A stretch of DNA of 64,000 nucleotides from Caldifarciminota bacterium (GCA_903865935.1 CAIPLT010000083.1:19188-83187); one strand, 5' to 3'; numbered from the stretch's first letter, positions 15,985 through 25,940 are shown. A program made the numbers and translations. The notes: generated from the letters alone by a model not told the origin.

Positions 15985-18924
15985 ATGACAAATAAAATGA
16001 TTTCAAAGTTGGGAATAAGTTACAAGTCTATTATATTTATTAATTTATTTACAATATCAACAATCTTCGGTCAGCTTGATACCGCATTTGTCAGAAAATT
16101 TAATGAAACAATAGCTGGTAATGATGCGGCAACTGCAATTGCGTCTGATAATAATGGCAATGTCTATGTCACGGGATATACTGGAACAAATGACTTGCCG
16201 GATTATGCAACCATAAAAATAAATCCTTTTGGAGAAACTTTATGGGTAAAAACTTATAATGGTTCTGGTAATGGCAGTGACCGGGCTAATGCAATTGGAT
16301 TAGATTATTTGGGAAATGTTTATATAACAGGCGAGAGCGAGGGTATAGGTTCATCTTACGACTATGTAACAGTTAAGTATAATTCAAATGGCGAGCAAGA
16401 ATGGGTTCAAAGATATAATGGGACGGCAAATGGTATTGATGAAGCGATTGGATTAAAGATAGATAATTTGGGTAACATTTATGTAACGGGGTCAAGTGAT
16501 GGGATTGGGAGTGCAATAGATTACGTTACGATTAAATATAATTCAAATGGCGTTGAACAATGGGCACAGAGATTTAATGGGATCGGAAATGGCGATGACC
16601 AAGCAACAGCAATCGTACTTGATAATCAGGACAATGTTTATATAACCGGCGAAAGTGAAGGAGCCAGTACCGGGATTGATTATGCAACAATAAAATATAA
16701 TGCTACTGGTATACAACAATGGGTCGCTCAATATGACGGTACCGGAGAAAGCGATGACTATGCTACAGCAGTCGCAGTTAATAATCAAGGCAATGTTTAT
16801 GTTACAGGTGAAAGCGATGATCCGGATGCCGATGCTGATTACGCAACGGTTAAATATAATTCCGCAGGGGTTCATCAATGGACGAGAAGATATGACGGCA
16901 CTGGTAATGATGATGACCATGCATATTCAATAAGTGTCGACACAGCAGGTAATGTTTACGTCACTGGAGAAAGTTTTGGTTTAGATTCTTATTATGATTA
17001 CGCGACAATAAAATACAGTACGACCGGGGTTTTACAATGGGTTCAGAGATATAATGGGACGGGCAATGGTAATGACTTGGCATACTCAGTTTTATTAGAC
17101 AGCCAAGGTAATGTGTATGTAACAGGAGAAAGTTATAGCTCAAGTAGCGGCATCGATTTTGCTTCGGTAAAATATAATTCAGCGGGTGTGCAACTATGGG
17201 TTGTAAGATATAACGGACCAGGAAATAATAGTGATTATCCATCTTCATTGGTAATTGACAGTTCGGAAAATATTTATGTTACAGGTCAAAGTGAAGGTGT
17301 AAATACAAATTATGATTTTTTAACAATCAAGTATAATGCTAACGGAATTGAACAATGGGTTCAAAGATATAATGGTCTTGGTAATAGCTTAGATGAAATC
17401 AATGCTCTTAAAGTCGATGAAGCGGGTAATAGTTATATAACAGGCACAAGTTCCGGCTCGGGTACAAAAAACGATTACATTACAGTTAAATACAGCGGTA
17501 CAGGTGTTCAGCAATGGGCTCAACGATATAATGGCACTGGTAATAGTGATGATGCCGCTTATGCAGTTGCGGTTGATAATAATGGCAATGTTTATGTCAC
17601 TGGAGAAAGCAATGAGTCCAATTCATCATATGATTGTACAACGATAAAATATAATTCTACCGGTATTCAACAATGGGTACGAAAATATAATAGTGCAAGT
17701 AATTTATACGACTGGGGTTCGGCGATTGCAGTTGATAGTCTTGGAAATATTTACGTTGCTGGTGGTAGTGAGGGAACAAGCACGGATTACGATTATCTAA
17801 CAATCAAATATAATTCTGATGGCGTTGAACAATGGGTACAGAGATATAATGGGACGACCAGCAGCATTGATTATGCGACAGCTATCGCACTTGATAACAT
17901 AGGTAATATTTATGTTACTGGTACCGGTTATTCTTCCAGCACTTCTTATGATTATTTAACCATAAAATATAATTCAGATGGAGTTGAACAATGGACTGGA
18001 AGATATAATGGCCCAGCGAATTATTCTGATGCACCAAACGCGATATTTGTTGATAATTCAAATAATATTTATGTAACAGGTAAGAGCTATGGAATCAGTA
18101 CAGGTAGAGATTATGCAACTGTCAAGTATAATTCAATCGGAGTCCAGCAATGGGTTCAAAGGTATAATGGACCAGGTAATAGTGATGATATTGCTAATGC
18201 TATTATCGTAGATGAATCAGGAAATGTTTATATAACGGGTGCCAGTAATGGTTCGGGTACAGATAAGGACTATACGACAATAAAATATGATTCGTCAGGA
18301 GTTCAAGAGTGGGTTCAAAGATATAATGGGTTGGGTAATGGTGATGATGAAGCATTCTCAATAAAAACCGATTATTTTGGTAATGTCTATATAACTGGGG
18401 AAAGCTATAGTTTAGGAACCGATTTTGATTATGTAACAATTAAGTATAATGCAAATGGTTTACAACAATGGCTAGCCATATATAATGGACCGAATAATAG
18501 ATCAGACCGAGCGGTTTCGATTGATTTAGATAACTTAAATCATGTTTATGTAACCGGAACAAGTTATGATTTAGGTACATCATATGATGGTATTACAATA
18601 AAATATAATCAACAATCGGGAATCGAAGAACTATCAATATTTAATTGTTACCGATTAACACTTGATGTAACACCCAACCCATTTACATCATACACTTCAA
18701 TTAATTATTCAGTCCCGGTTGATGAAAATATTACATTTCAGGTTTTTGATATAACTGGAAAAATGGTTAAAACTTTAGTTAACAATTATGTGCCAGTTGG
18801 AAAGTATACTATTAGATGGGACGGATTAGACAATCGCGGGGAAAAAGTAAGTCAAGGTATATATTATTTGGTTTTAACGAGTACCAGCCAAAAACTGTCG
18901 TATAAAATATTATTAGTTAATTAA
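15985..18924 (+). CDS. Secreted SBBP-repeat beta-propeller protein, T9SS cargo
   Basis: 979 residues. A signal segment (about 14-30, ending FGQ) is followed by about sixteen near-identical units of about 52 residues. Their pattern is NGNVYVTGES, DYxTIKYNSxG, then QQWVQRYNGxGNxDD (residues 45-880), the SBBP (seven-bladed propeller-like) repeat. A T9SS sorting domain closes the protein (about 890-979; NPFTSYTSINYSV, GIYYLVL). The DNA repeats are close enough to recombine, so copy number may vary between strains and assemblies may collapse it. There is a second in-frame ATG at 15997. No enzyme motif was seen; the role is probably surface binding. Confidence 0.8.
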   Translation: MTNKMISKLGISYKSIIFINLFTISTIFGQLDTAFVRKFNETIAGNDAATAIASDNNGNVYVTGYTGTNDLPDYATIKINPFGETLWVKTYNGSGNGSDRANAIGLDYLGNVYITGESEGIGSSYDYVTVKYNSNGEQEWVQRYNGTANGIDEAIGLKIDNLGNIYVTGSSDGIGSAIDYVTIKYNSNGVEQWAQRFNGIGNGDDQATAIVLDNQDNVYITGESEGASTGIDYATIKYNATGIQQWVAQYDGTGESDDYATAVAVNNQGNVYVTGESDDPDADADYATVKYNSAGVHQWTRRYDGTGNDDDHAYSISVDTAGNVYVTGESFGLDSYYDYATIKYSTTGVLQWVQRYNGTGNGNDLAYSVLLDSQGNVYVTGESYSSSSGIDFASVKYNSAGVQLWVVRYNGPGNNSDYPSSLVIDSSENIYVTGQSEGVNTNYDFLTIKYNANGIEQWVQRYNGLGNSLDEINALKVDEAGNSYITGTSSGSGTKNDYITVKYSGTGVQQWAQRYNGTGNSDDAAYAVAVDNNGNVYVTGESNESNSSYDCTTIKYNSTGIQQWVRKYNSASNLYDWGSAIAVDSLGNIYVAGGSEGTSTDYDYLTIKYNSDGVEQWVQRYNGTTSSIDYATAIALDNIGNIYVTGTGYSSSTSYDYLTIKYNSDGVEQWTGRYNGPANYSDAPNAIFVDNSNNIYVTGKSYGISTGRDYATVKYNSIGVQQWVQRYNGPGNSDDIANAIIVDESGNVYITGASNGSGTDKDYTTIKYDSSGVQEWVQRYNGLGNGDDEAFSIKTDYFGNVYITGESYSLGTDFDYVTIKYNANGLQQWLAIYNGPNNRSDRAVSIDLDNLNHVYVTGTSYDLGTSYDGITIKYNQQSGIEELSIFNCYRLTLDVTPNPFTSYTSINYSVPVDENITFQVFDITGKMVKTLVNNYVPVGKYTIRWDGLDNRGEKVSQGIYYLVLTSTSQKLSYKILLVN

Positions 18925-18954
18925 CAACAGTAATCCGGAATCGCTAATCAGATA

Positions 18955-19698
18955 TTAAAATTTTATAATACTTGAGAATTTTTTTCGGAACTTTGATATT
19001 TCCCGGTAATTAGTCATATCAAGATGTAATGGCGTGATTGAAATATAGCCATTTTCAATTGCCTCAAAATCAGTTTGCGGCTCAATTTCCCAGCTTAATT
19101 CACCATCAATCATATATGTAATTTCACCGCTTGGATGATTGTTTTTAATTGCCATGTCTTTGTAGATCCTTTTCCCCATGCGCGTAACCTTAATACCTTT
19201 AATTTTATTTGCAGGTATGTTGATATTAAGCAGAGTTTTTTTAGGGAGCCCGTTTTTTAATAACGATTGAGCTAATTTGCTTATAAGTTTTTTGGCAATT
19301 TCCCTATTAACACCGTTTTTACGGTATGAGATAGCAATTGATGGTATGCCTAAAATTGTGCCTTCAATCGCTGCGGCAACGGTTCCTGAATACAATATAT
19401 CGTCACCCATATTTGGTCCGTCATTGATACCAGAGATAACAAGGTTTATTGTTTTCTTGAATAATCCGTGATGGGCGATTAGAACACAATCGGTTGGAGT
19501 TCCTTTGACTGAAAACCATTGTTTTTTTATTTCACAAACTTTTATCGGCTCTCTTAACGTAAAGGAATGGCTTGCGGCAGAACGATTCTGGTCTGGAGCA
19601 ACAATGTATACCTCACCGAAGTCTTTTACCGCCGATTCTAAGGTTTTTAATCCGTTTGCTCCAATACCATCATCATTGGTAAGGAGAATTTTCGGCAA
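18955..19698 (-). CDS. surE: 5'/3'-nucleotidase SurE
   Basis: A metal-dependent nucleoside monophosphate phosphatase. Motifs are LLTNDDG at the N-terminus (metal-binding DD), APDQNRSAASHS, the NxGxDxxxSGTV-type segment NMGDDILYSGTVAAA and ISGINDGPN. The usual N-terminus M-x-K-I-L-L-T-N-D-D-G supports the TTG start at 19698, preceded by AGAGG 7 nt upstream. A longer TTG start at 19734 would overlap mvhD. It is probably the last gene of the hdr-mvhD transcript, with no obvious functional link. Confidence 0.9.
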   Translation of the reverse strand: MPKILLTNDDGIGANGLKTLESAVKDFGEVYIVAPDQNRSAASHSFTLREPIKVCEIKKQWFSVKGTPTDCVLIAHHGLFKKTINLVISGINDGPNMGDDILYSGTVAAAIEGTILGIPSIAISYRKNGVNREIAKKLISKLAQSLLKNGLPKKTLLNINIPANKIKGIKVTRMGKRIYKDMAIKNNHPSGEITYMIDGELSWEIEPQTDFEAIENGYISITPLHLDMTNYREISKFRKKFSSIIKF

Positions 19699-19726
19699 TG
19701 TTTTACCTCTTACCCCTTGATGTTTA

Positions 19727-20143
19727 CTACTCAATGCTTTTTAATGGTCCTAACTTTTTTATAGTTTCCGTAAACTCTGTAATTGTTTTTCTGAACTTAT
19801 CGGCTTCGGATGCGGAAATCCATTCCAATCGTAATCTTTCTTGTTCGATACCCAGTTCTTTAAGCAGATTTTTTAGGATCGGAATTCTTTTCATTGTTTT
19901 ATAATTTCCATCCTGATAGTGACAATCATTCGGATGGCAACCGCCGATAAATACGCCGTCGGCGCCATTCTTGAATGACCAAAGTATGTACTGCGGGTCA
20001 ATACGGCTTGAGCAAAAAATAGTGATTGGAATCATATTTGAAGGATATTTCATTCTTGATGTACCGGCTAAATCAGCTCCGGCGGAAGTACACCATTTAC
20101 AGATAAATCCGATTATTTTGGGTTCGAAATTTGCATTATCCAT
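19727..20143 (-). CDS. mvhD: Hydrogenase iron-sulfur subunit MvhD
   Basis: 138 residues of the FrhD/MvhD delta-subunit family, a [2Fe-2S] protein that passes electrons between the hydrogenase MvhAG and HdrA. Conserved cysteines are seen in FICKWCTSAGAD (near 14), FCSSRIDP (near 44) and GGCHPNDCHY (near 67). It follows hdrA by 3 nt in the hdrCBA-mvhD order. The partner mvhG/mvhA genes are 14 kb away on the other strand. Confidence 0.92.
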   Translation of the reverse strand: MDNANFEPKIIGFICKWCTSAGADLAGTSRMKYPSNMIPITIFCSSRIDPQYILWSFKNGADGVFIGGCHPNDCHYQDGNYKTMKRIPILKNLLKELGIEQERLRLEWISASEADKFRKTITEFTETIKKLGPLKSIE

Positions 20144-20146
20144 TTT

Positions 20147-22114
20147 CTACTCCAATCCTACTTTTACCATATCTTCAATTTGTTTATCCTTGAAGTTTTT
20201 CTGCTGAGCCGCACCAACCGGGCAGGCTGCTGAACATGCACCGCAACCTTCGCATAATACTTCAATCACTTTCACGGTTTTTTTCTTTCCGTCTTCTTTG
20301 ACCTGGATTTCCCGTGCTTTATACGGACAGACGTCAATACAGACACCGCAACCAGAACACAAATCTTCATCAACCCCGGCGATCACTGGTGCATGTTCCA
20401 ATGTATCAGATGCGAACAGGATAATAACTTTGCTGGCTGCACCGGAAGCCTGGCTTACTGCTTCAGGAATGTCTTTTGGTCCTTGCGAGGCACCGGCTAA
20501 AAAGAATCCGCCGGCAAGAGTTTCAACTGGTCTGAGTTTTGGGTGCGCTTCAGTGAACCAGCCATATTCATCCTGAGTTAATTTCATCAACTGGGCAAAA
20601 CTTTTTTCAGCCGCTGGAACCATTGCCGTAGCCAGAACAACCAAATCAGCTTCGACTTCTACTTTCTTACCGGTTATTGTATCTGCGCCCCAGACGATAA
20701 CTTTATCACCCTTCTCAAATATCTTTGATACTTTACCGCGGATGTATAAGATTCCTTCATCAGTTGCACGCTTATAGAATTCTTCAAATCCTTTACCGCC
20801 GGTTCGAACATCAATGTAGAAGACCACTGCCTCACCCTGATGAACACGGTGTTTGTACAGGATTGCCTGTTTTGCGGTATACATACAGCAAATTTTCGAA
20901 CAATATGCCATCGCATTTTCCGGGTCTCGGGAACCGGCACACTGGACAAATACAATTCTTTCCGGAACTTTACCATCGGATGGTCTTTTTACTTCACCCA
21001 TGAATGGACCACTCGCGGATAAGATTCTTTCAAACTGTAAACCATCTACCACATTTTTCAATTTACCAAAACCGTATGGCCCTAGACGCTGTTTGTCTAA
21101 TAGTTCATAACCAGTGGCTAACACAATCGCGCCAACTTCAAGTTCTTTAATTTCGTCTTTGTCATTCCATTTAATTGCATTGAATGGGCAATGTTTTTCG
21201 CATAAACGGCACGCGCCTTTTTGAATATACAAACAGTTGGGTGCGTCAATAACCACACGATTGGGGACGGACTGCGGAAACATTTTATACACAACTTTTC
21301 TTTCTGATAAGCCGCAATTAAATTCATCGGACACTTTTTTCGGACATTTGCCAACGCAGATATCACAACCGGTGCATTTGTCCCAGTCAACATACCTCGC
21401 TTTTTGACGGACTTTAACTTTAAAATTGCCGATGTATCCTGAAACCGAATCGATTTCCGAGTAAGTCATAAGCGTAATATTAGGATGTTGTTTTGCTTCG
21501 ACCATCTTGGGGGTCAAAATACATTGGCTACAGTCCAAAGTCGGGAAAGTCTCAGATAACATTGACATCTTACCACCGATTGAAGGGTTCTTTTCCAAAA
21601 GAATTACCGGATAACCTGTATTTGCAATATCTAATGCGGCCTGAATTCCAGCAACACCTCCGCCAATCACTAATGCTTTTCTGGTAACTGGTATACTGAT
21701 TGGTGTGAGCGGTTCGTCATATTGAACTTTTTTAATGAGTGTTTTGATAATTTTTGCTGCTTTGTCGGTTGCTTTTTCCTTATCTTCAGTTACCCAGCTG
21801 CACTGTTCCCGGATGTTGGCGATTTCGCAGTTGTAAGGATTAATACCAGCACGGGCAGCAGTTTTTCTGAATGTATTTTCATGAAGGGTCGGAGAACAAC
21901 AAGCAATCACCGCGCCATCAAGTTTTTCTTTTTGTATTGTTTCCTTAATCAGATTCTGTCCCGGGTCAGAACAGCAGTATTGATGGTCGATTACTACTGC
22001 AGCGTCAGTAGTTTCTTTTAAGCGCTTAACGACTTCCGGAACGTTGACGACTCCTGCAATATTAATACCACAATGGCAAACAAAAACACCAATCCGTTTC
22101 TTTTCGGATTTCAT
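20147..22114 (-). CDS. hdrA: Heterodisulfide reductase subunit A-like flavoprotein
   Basis: 655 residues. HdrA carries the FAD that splits hydrogen-derived electron pairs (flavin-based bifurcation). Visible parts are an N-terminal Cys-rich segment (GVFVCHCGIN), the FAD-binding GGGVAGIQAALDIA (near 152), and the Cys motif LDCSQCILTPKM. An inserted ferredoxin domain has CTGCDICVGKCP and CRLCEKHCP (near 247-305). Two C-terminal [4Fe-4S] motifs, CSGCGVCIDVCP and CEGCGACSAACP, are near 590-640. It overlaps hdrB by 4 nt. In organisms without methanogenesis, Hdr-like complexes act on other disulfides or on ferredoxin; the electron acceptor here is unknown. Confidence 0.93.
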   Translation of the reverse strand: MKSEKKRIGVFVCHCGINIAGVVNVPEVVKRLKETTDAAVVIDHQYCCSDPGQNLIKETIQKEKLDGAVIACCSPTLHENTFRKTAARAGINPYNCEIANIREQCSWVTEDKEKATDKAAKIIKTLIKKVQYDEPLTPISIPVTRKALVIGGGVAGIQAALDIANTGYPVILLEKNPSIGGKMSMLSETFPTLDCSQCILTPKMVEAKQHPNITLMTYSEIDSVSGYIGNFKVKVRQKARYVDWDKCTGCDICVGKCPKKVSDEFNCGLSERKVVYKMFPQSVPNRVVIDAPNCLYIQKGACRLCEKHCPFNAIKWNDKDEIKELEVGAIVLATGYELLDKQRLGPYGFGKLKNVVDGLQFERILSASGPFMGEVKRPSDGKVPERIVFVQCAGSRDPENAMAYCSKICCMYTAKQAILYKHRVHQGEAVVFYIDVRTGGKGFEEFYKRATDEGILYIRGKVSKIFEKGDKVIVWGADTITGKKVEVEADLVVLATAMVPAAEKSFAQLMKLTQDEYGWFTEAHPKLRPVETLAGGFFLAGASQGPKDIPEAVSQASGAASKVIILFASDTLEHAPVIAGVDEDLCSGCGVCIDVCPYKAREIQVKEDGKKKTVKVIEVLCEGCGACSAACPVGAAQQKNFKDKQIEDMVKVGLE

Positions 22115-22980
22115 TGTAAAAGTCCTTTCTGTTTTAAAAGCGGTTTTGGGTCGATAAAATGATTGTTTAGATTTAATATTTTCTCATCAATACCCAAAGC
22201 TAATCCTAAGAGTTGAGTGAAGTAAAATATCGGTAAATTATATTGTTTGGACATCATCTTCTGTTGATTATCAATATTATATTGACACAACGGACAAGTT
22301 GTCGCAACGCACTCCGCACCAGACGCGGCCATATTCTCAATTACGGTCTGAGCGCATTTAGTCGCAACTTCTGGTTTGTCGACCAATATATAACCGCCAC
22401 AGCATTCTCCTTTAAATGGAAAATCTACCGGTGTTGCACCAAGCGCGGCAAATAAATCGTCCATCATTACCGGATTGTCCGGGTCATCAAACTTTAATTC
22501 TTCGGATGGTCTTACCATCAGACAACCATAGTACGATGCAACTTTTAGTCCGTTTAAGCTCTTTACGACCTTGGCTTTGACATTGTCGAAACCGATGTCG
22601 TATTTCAATGTTTCCAAGTAATGAACTACTTCAGTTTTTCCGTTGTATTCGGTATCAAGAAAATTCATCAGCCGTTTTCGGTAAGTTTCATTACCTGCTT
22701 TGGCAAGATAGAGATTACTGCGTTTTAAAACATTATAACAAGCAGCACACAGAGTGACGAGTTTATTAGATATTTTTTGCGCTTCGATTAAATTTCTAAT
22801 TGGCGCCACCTGATTGGCAATGTCATCGGTAACGGTCGAAAATATTGCACCGCAGCAATTCCAGGTTTCTAGTTCTTTAAGCTCAACTCCCAAGATTTGT
22901 GCAGTTTCGCGAGCGCACAGGTCAAGATTTTTACTTTTTGTATACAAAGTACAACCAGGGTAATATGCGAATGAGGTCAT
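22111..22980 (-). CDS. hdrB: Heterodisulfide reductase subunit B-like (CCG domains)
   Basis: 289 residues with two CCG domains, which in HdrB hold the noncubane [4Fe-4S] clusters of the disulfide-reducing site. The cysteines are in YPGCTLY (near 8), WNCCGAIF (near 41), LCAACYNVL (near 77), YYGCLMVRP (near 150), GECCGGYI (near 192) and TTCPLCQYN (near 230). All expected cysteine groups are present, so the site looks functional. It overlaps hdrC upstream and hdrA downstream by 4 nt each. Confidence 0.93.
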   Translation of the reverse strand: MTSFAYYPGCTLYTKSKNLDLCARETAQILGVELKELETWNCCGAIFSTVTDDIANQVAPIRNLIEAQKISNKLVTLCAACYNVLKRSNLYLAKAGNETYRKRLMNFLDTEYNGKTEVVHYLETLKYDIGFDNVKAKVVKSLNGLKVASYYGCLMVRPSEELKFDDPDNPVMMDDLFAALGATPVDFPFKGECCGGYILVDKPEVATKCAQTVIENMAASGAECVATTCPLCQYNIDNQQKMMSKQYNLPIFYFTQLLGLALGIDEKILNLNNHFIDPKPLLKQKGLLQ

Positions 22981-23363
22981 GTTGTAAACTTTCTAAAGGC
23001 AGCAATAAATGCCTGCTGGGGAGCATCAAGGATAAATTTTTTATCAACTTTTTCCAAGGTTATATGAGTAACTTTATTGCGCAGAACAATGGTTCGGCAG
23101 GCATCGGCAATCTTACCATAATCGACTCCACGCGGGCATCGTTCACCACAGACATTACATGCGGCACAGAGCCAGATTCCTGCTGATTCTAATAATTCAG
23201 AATACTTGCCTAATTGTAATAAACGAATTGATTGGGATGGGACAGGTTCCATGGCAAATGCGGTCGGACATCCAGCAGTGCATTCTCCACATTGATAACA
23301 ATCAGATAATTTTTGACCAGATAATTCTTCTATATCTTTCTTTATAGTTTCATCAATAATCAT
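22977..23363 (-). CDS. hdrC: Heterodisulfide reductase subunit C-like ferredoxin
   Basis: 128 residues with two [4Fe-4S] motifs, CYQCGECTAGCP (near 20) and CAACNVCGERCP (near 70), which carry electrons from HdrA to HdrB. First gene of the hdrC-hdrB-hdrA-mvhD run. It has a strong promoter but no clear Shine-Dalgarno sequence. Confidence 0.92.
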   Translation of the reverse strand: MIIDETIKKDIEELSGQKLSDCYQCGECTAGCPTAFAMEPVPSQSIRLLQLGKYSELLESAGIWLCAACNVCGERCPRGVDYGKIADACRTIVLRNKVTHITLEKVDKKFILDAPQQAFIAAFRKFTT

Positions 23364-23392
23364 AATTTTATTTAGTCAAATACTAAGAAGAT

Positions 23393-23421
23393 ATAATATT
23401 CAAAAAATATATTGATGTCAA
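23393..23421 (-). promoter_or_regulatory. Promoter of the hdrCBA-mvhD operon
   Basis: Minus strand TTGACA (23421-23416), a 17-nt spacer and TATTAT (23398-23393). Predicted leader of about 22 nt before the ATG at 23363. Confidence 0.7.
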
Positions 23422-23514
23422 GAATTTCAGAGCAGAGGTGAGATAACTGTAAAGTACGAATTATAAAGAACTAATTATTATTTTCTACTACTTATGGTTA
23501 AAAAGTTTAATCGA

Positions 23515-24336
23515 TTACTCTTTCAATCCGGTTCGGGCATAAGACTGGATTATTTGCTTCTGCGCAAAGAAGAATAGGATTATCAACGGTAAGATTGCTA
23601 AGGTGGACGCGGCCATTAATAATGGATAATTGGTTGAAAATTCTCTTGAAAAATATGCCAGACCCACCTGCAATGGTCGAATCGAATCGCTGTGGGTCAC
23701 AATCAATGGCCAGAAAAAAGAATTCCAGCTTCCAATAATATCAAAAATTGCAAGAGTAATTATTGCTGGTTTTGATAATGGCACAACGATTTGCCATAAT
23801 GTCCGAAATCGACCACAACCGTCAATTTTAGCAGCATCAAACAGATCTTGTGGTAGGGTCTTCATATGCTGACGTAAAAAGAATATTGCAAAGATATTTA
23901 CAGTCCACGGAACAATTAGTGCTGAGTAAGTATCAATCCAACCCAACTTAAATAGTATCATATACGATGGTACAAGATATACTGGCAATGGAATCATCAT
24001 CAACGCTAAAAAGATAATAAACACAATATCTCTGCCCCAGAATTCCATGCGGGCAAATGCATAAGCAGCTAAGATACCAGTAAATAAAACTCCTAAAAGC
24101 GATGCGATTGCGATAAAAATTGTGTTTAGAAAATAACGCAAAAGTGCGACTTCCCTGAATATCTCAACAAAATTAGAAAACTTGAAAATCTGTGGAAAAA
24201 ATGTTGGCGGAAATCTTAACGATTCAAGCGGTGTTTTTAAGGCGGTAGTGAGCATCCAGTAAAAAGGTAAAAACATTCCAATACCACAGATGATTAAAAT
24301 TATATGGACGGGTAAAAGACTAAATCTTCGTTTCAT
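23515..24336 (-). CDS. Sugar-type ABC transporter permease, MalG/UgpE family
   Basis: Inner-membrane permease with about six transmembrane segments and the EAA loop that docks the ATPase (DAAKIDGCGRFRTLWQIVVPLSKPA, in two pieces near 180-205). The start is placed at the ATG at 24336, which gives MKRRFSLLPVH. A GTG 33 nt upstream is possible but adds residues unlike the family. It is the last gene of a three-gene run. No solute-binding protein or ATPase gene is next to it, so those parts must be elsewhere and the substrate is unknown. Confidence 0.87.
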   Translation of the reverse strand: MKRRFSLLPVHIILIICGIGMFLPFYWMLTTALKTPLESLRFPPTFFPQIFKFSNFVEIFREVALLRYFLNTIFIAIASLLGVLFTGILAAYAFARMEFWGRDIVFIIFLALMMIPLPVYLVPSYMILFKLGWIDTYSALIVPWTVNIFAIFFLRQHMKTLPQDLFDAAKIDGCGRFRTLWQIVVPLSKPAIITLAIFDIIGSWNSFFWPLIVTHSDSIRPLQVGLAYFSREFSTNYPLLMAASTLAILPLIILFFFAQKQIIQSYARTGLKE

Positions 24337-24432
24337 AAAATCACTTTCACTGCAGAGGATGCTGAACACGCAGAGGTCATTGACCGCAATTGTATTTTAT
24401 CCGCGCCTATAAATTCCGTTAATCCTGTCAAA

Positions 24433-25386
24433 TTACGCATACGTGACTCGCTTTTCTAAGAATTGGCGTTGAAAGATTGTTAGTGCCAAAATAATGAGAA
24501 ATGCAAAAAATGCGATTGAAGCGCCATAACCTAAACGCCATAGTTCAAATGACTGCTCATAAAAATAGTACATCACTACTTTGGTTGTGCCTAATGGTCC
24601 GCCGGCCGGCGGTCCAGTCATAATCCAAACCTGAGCAAATGCTTCAAATGCGCTGATTGTGCTCATTACCAGAATATAAAAAGTTATTGGTGTCAGTAAT
24701 GGCCAGGTGACATTGCGGAATAAACGAAACCGACCTGCACCATCAATCTTTGCCGCTTCATAATATGCAGTTGGGATATTTTGTAAACCAGCTAAAAATA
24801 TAACTATATTATACCCTAATCCTTTCCAGATTGACATCAGAATTACTGAACACAGAGCAACTGAAGGACCGTTTAAAATTGTCGGCAGGTTTATATGTAA
24901 TGGATTAAAAATAAGTGTGAAAATACCTCGCGGGTCTTCGAGCCAGCGTATGGTTGAAACATGCAGGAATGATAACAGGTAATTTAACAGACCACGTTCG
25001 GGATTAAATAGCCATTTCCAGACAATTGAAACGGCAACGATTGATGTGACGACTGGCAGATAATATAGCGTACGATAAAATCCCAATCCCTTGATTTTTT
25101 GATTTAGTAAAATCGCAAAAAAAAGTGACAGAATGAACATAATCGGAATGCTAAAAATAGCATACCAGAAAGTATTAAGTAAGGACTGCCAGAAAACCGG
25201 GTCCTGTAAAACACGGAAATAATTGGTTAATCCTAAAAATTGTCTGGCACCAGCCATGCCCCAGTCATACAGACTGATACGAACGGAAAAAAAGATCGGA
25301 ATGATTCTAAATACCAGCAGAATTAATAATGCAGGTGTTAAATAAGCAAAACCAGTTAAAGCTGATTTTAATTTCTTATTTTTCAT
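24433..25386 (-). CDS. Sugar-type ABC transporter permease, MalF/UgpA family
   Basis: 317 residues with about six membrane segments, a typical N-terminus (YLTPALLILLVFRIIPI) and the EAA loop YYEAAKIDGAGRFRLFRNV (near 215). It forms the heterodimeric membrane channel with the MalG-like gene downstream. Its ATG shares one base with the stop codon of the ACT-domain gene upstream (TAATG), so the two are translationally coupled. Confidence 0.87.
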   Translation of the reverse strand: MKNKKLKSALTGFAYLTPALLILLVFRIIPIFFSVRISLYDWGMAGARQFLGLTNYFRVLQDPVFWQSLLNTFWYAIFSIPIMFILSLFFAILLNQKIKGLGFYRTLYYLPVVTSIVAVSIVWKWLFNPERGLLNYLLSFLHVSTIRWLEDPRGIFTLIFNPLHINLPTILNGPSVALCSVILMSIWKGLGYNIVIFLAGLQNIPTAYYEAAKIDGAGRFRLFRNVTWPLLTPITFYILVMSTISAFEAFAQVWIMTGPPAGGPLGTTKVVMYYFYEQSFELWRLGYGASIAFFAFLIILALTIFQRQFLEKRVTYA

Positions 25387-25853
25387 TACATCTCAAACTT
25401 AGCTTTTATTGCGTTGACGACATTATCCGACTTATCTTTGGGCACGACAAAGCTAATCATCGTCATGCCCGCAGTAATGTTTTCAATATTTATTTTCTGC
25501 TCAGCAACGGTTGAGAAAATTTTTCCAGCAACGCCCGGAGTTTTTGCGATCTTTTCACCATAGATTGTAATCAGGGCAATATTTTTGTTTGTGATTATAT
25601 CAGTTGTTTGAAAATCTTCGAGTTTATTACGTATATAATCGACGACTTCTTCGGCTTCGCTCTCTTTTATCGTGAATGTTATATCGCAAAAGTTTTTAGC
25701 GGTTGAATTCTGAGTAATCGTTTCAATATTAAAGCCCGCTTCACCCAAATTAGAAAATAGTGTTGAAGCGCTGCCTGGAGTATCTGGAACCGATGTTATC
25801 ATTACCTTGGCCAAATCAGTTTTTACTGTTATCCCTTCAATAATTTTTTCCAT
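25386..25853 (-). CDS. Stand-alone double-ACT domain protein
   Basis: 155 residues forming two ACT domains (about 15-80 and 88-155). They resemble the regulatory tail of aspartate kinase: VPDTPGSASTLFSNLGEAG, FTIKESEA, TPGVAGKIFSTVAEQKINIENI. The kinase domain is absent. There is an independent Shine-Dalgarno sequence (CAGGAG, 6-8 nt upstream). ACT pairs bind amino acids such as Lys or Thr. It may act as a free regulatory subunit or sensor. Its coupling to two ABC permeases is unusual and unexplained. Confidence 0.8.
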   Translation of the reverse strand: MEKIIEGITVKTDLAKVMITSVPDTPGSASTLFSNLGEAGFNIETITQNSTAKNFCDITFTIKESEAEEVVDYIRNKLEDFQTTDIITNKNIALITIYGEKIAKTPGVAGKIFSTVAEQKINIENITAGMTMISFVVPKDKSDNVVNAIKAKFEM

Positions 25854-25940
25854 ATCTACTCCTGTTTGATAAAATAGATATCATATTCGGTTGAGTATAA
25901 CTTTTTTTATATTCAAGTCAAGAGTCTTTTTTAGAATAAC

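Noticed and set aside
15985..18924. CRISPR or satellite array
   Set aside because: The regular period is a multiple of three, stays in frame over the whole length and encodes SBBP units between a signal peptide and a sorting domain.
19699..19734. Longer SurE N-terminus from the TTG at 19734
   Set aside because: It adds 12 residues not seen in the family, overlaps mvhD, and the TTG at 19698 has a better ribosome site.
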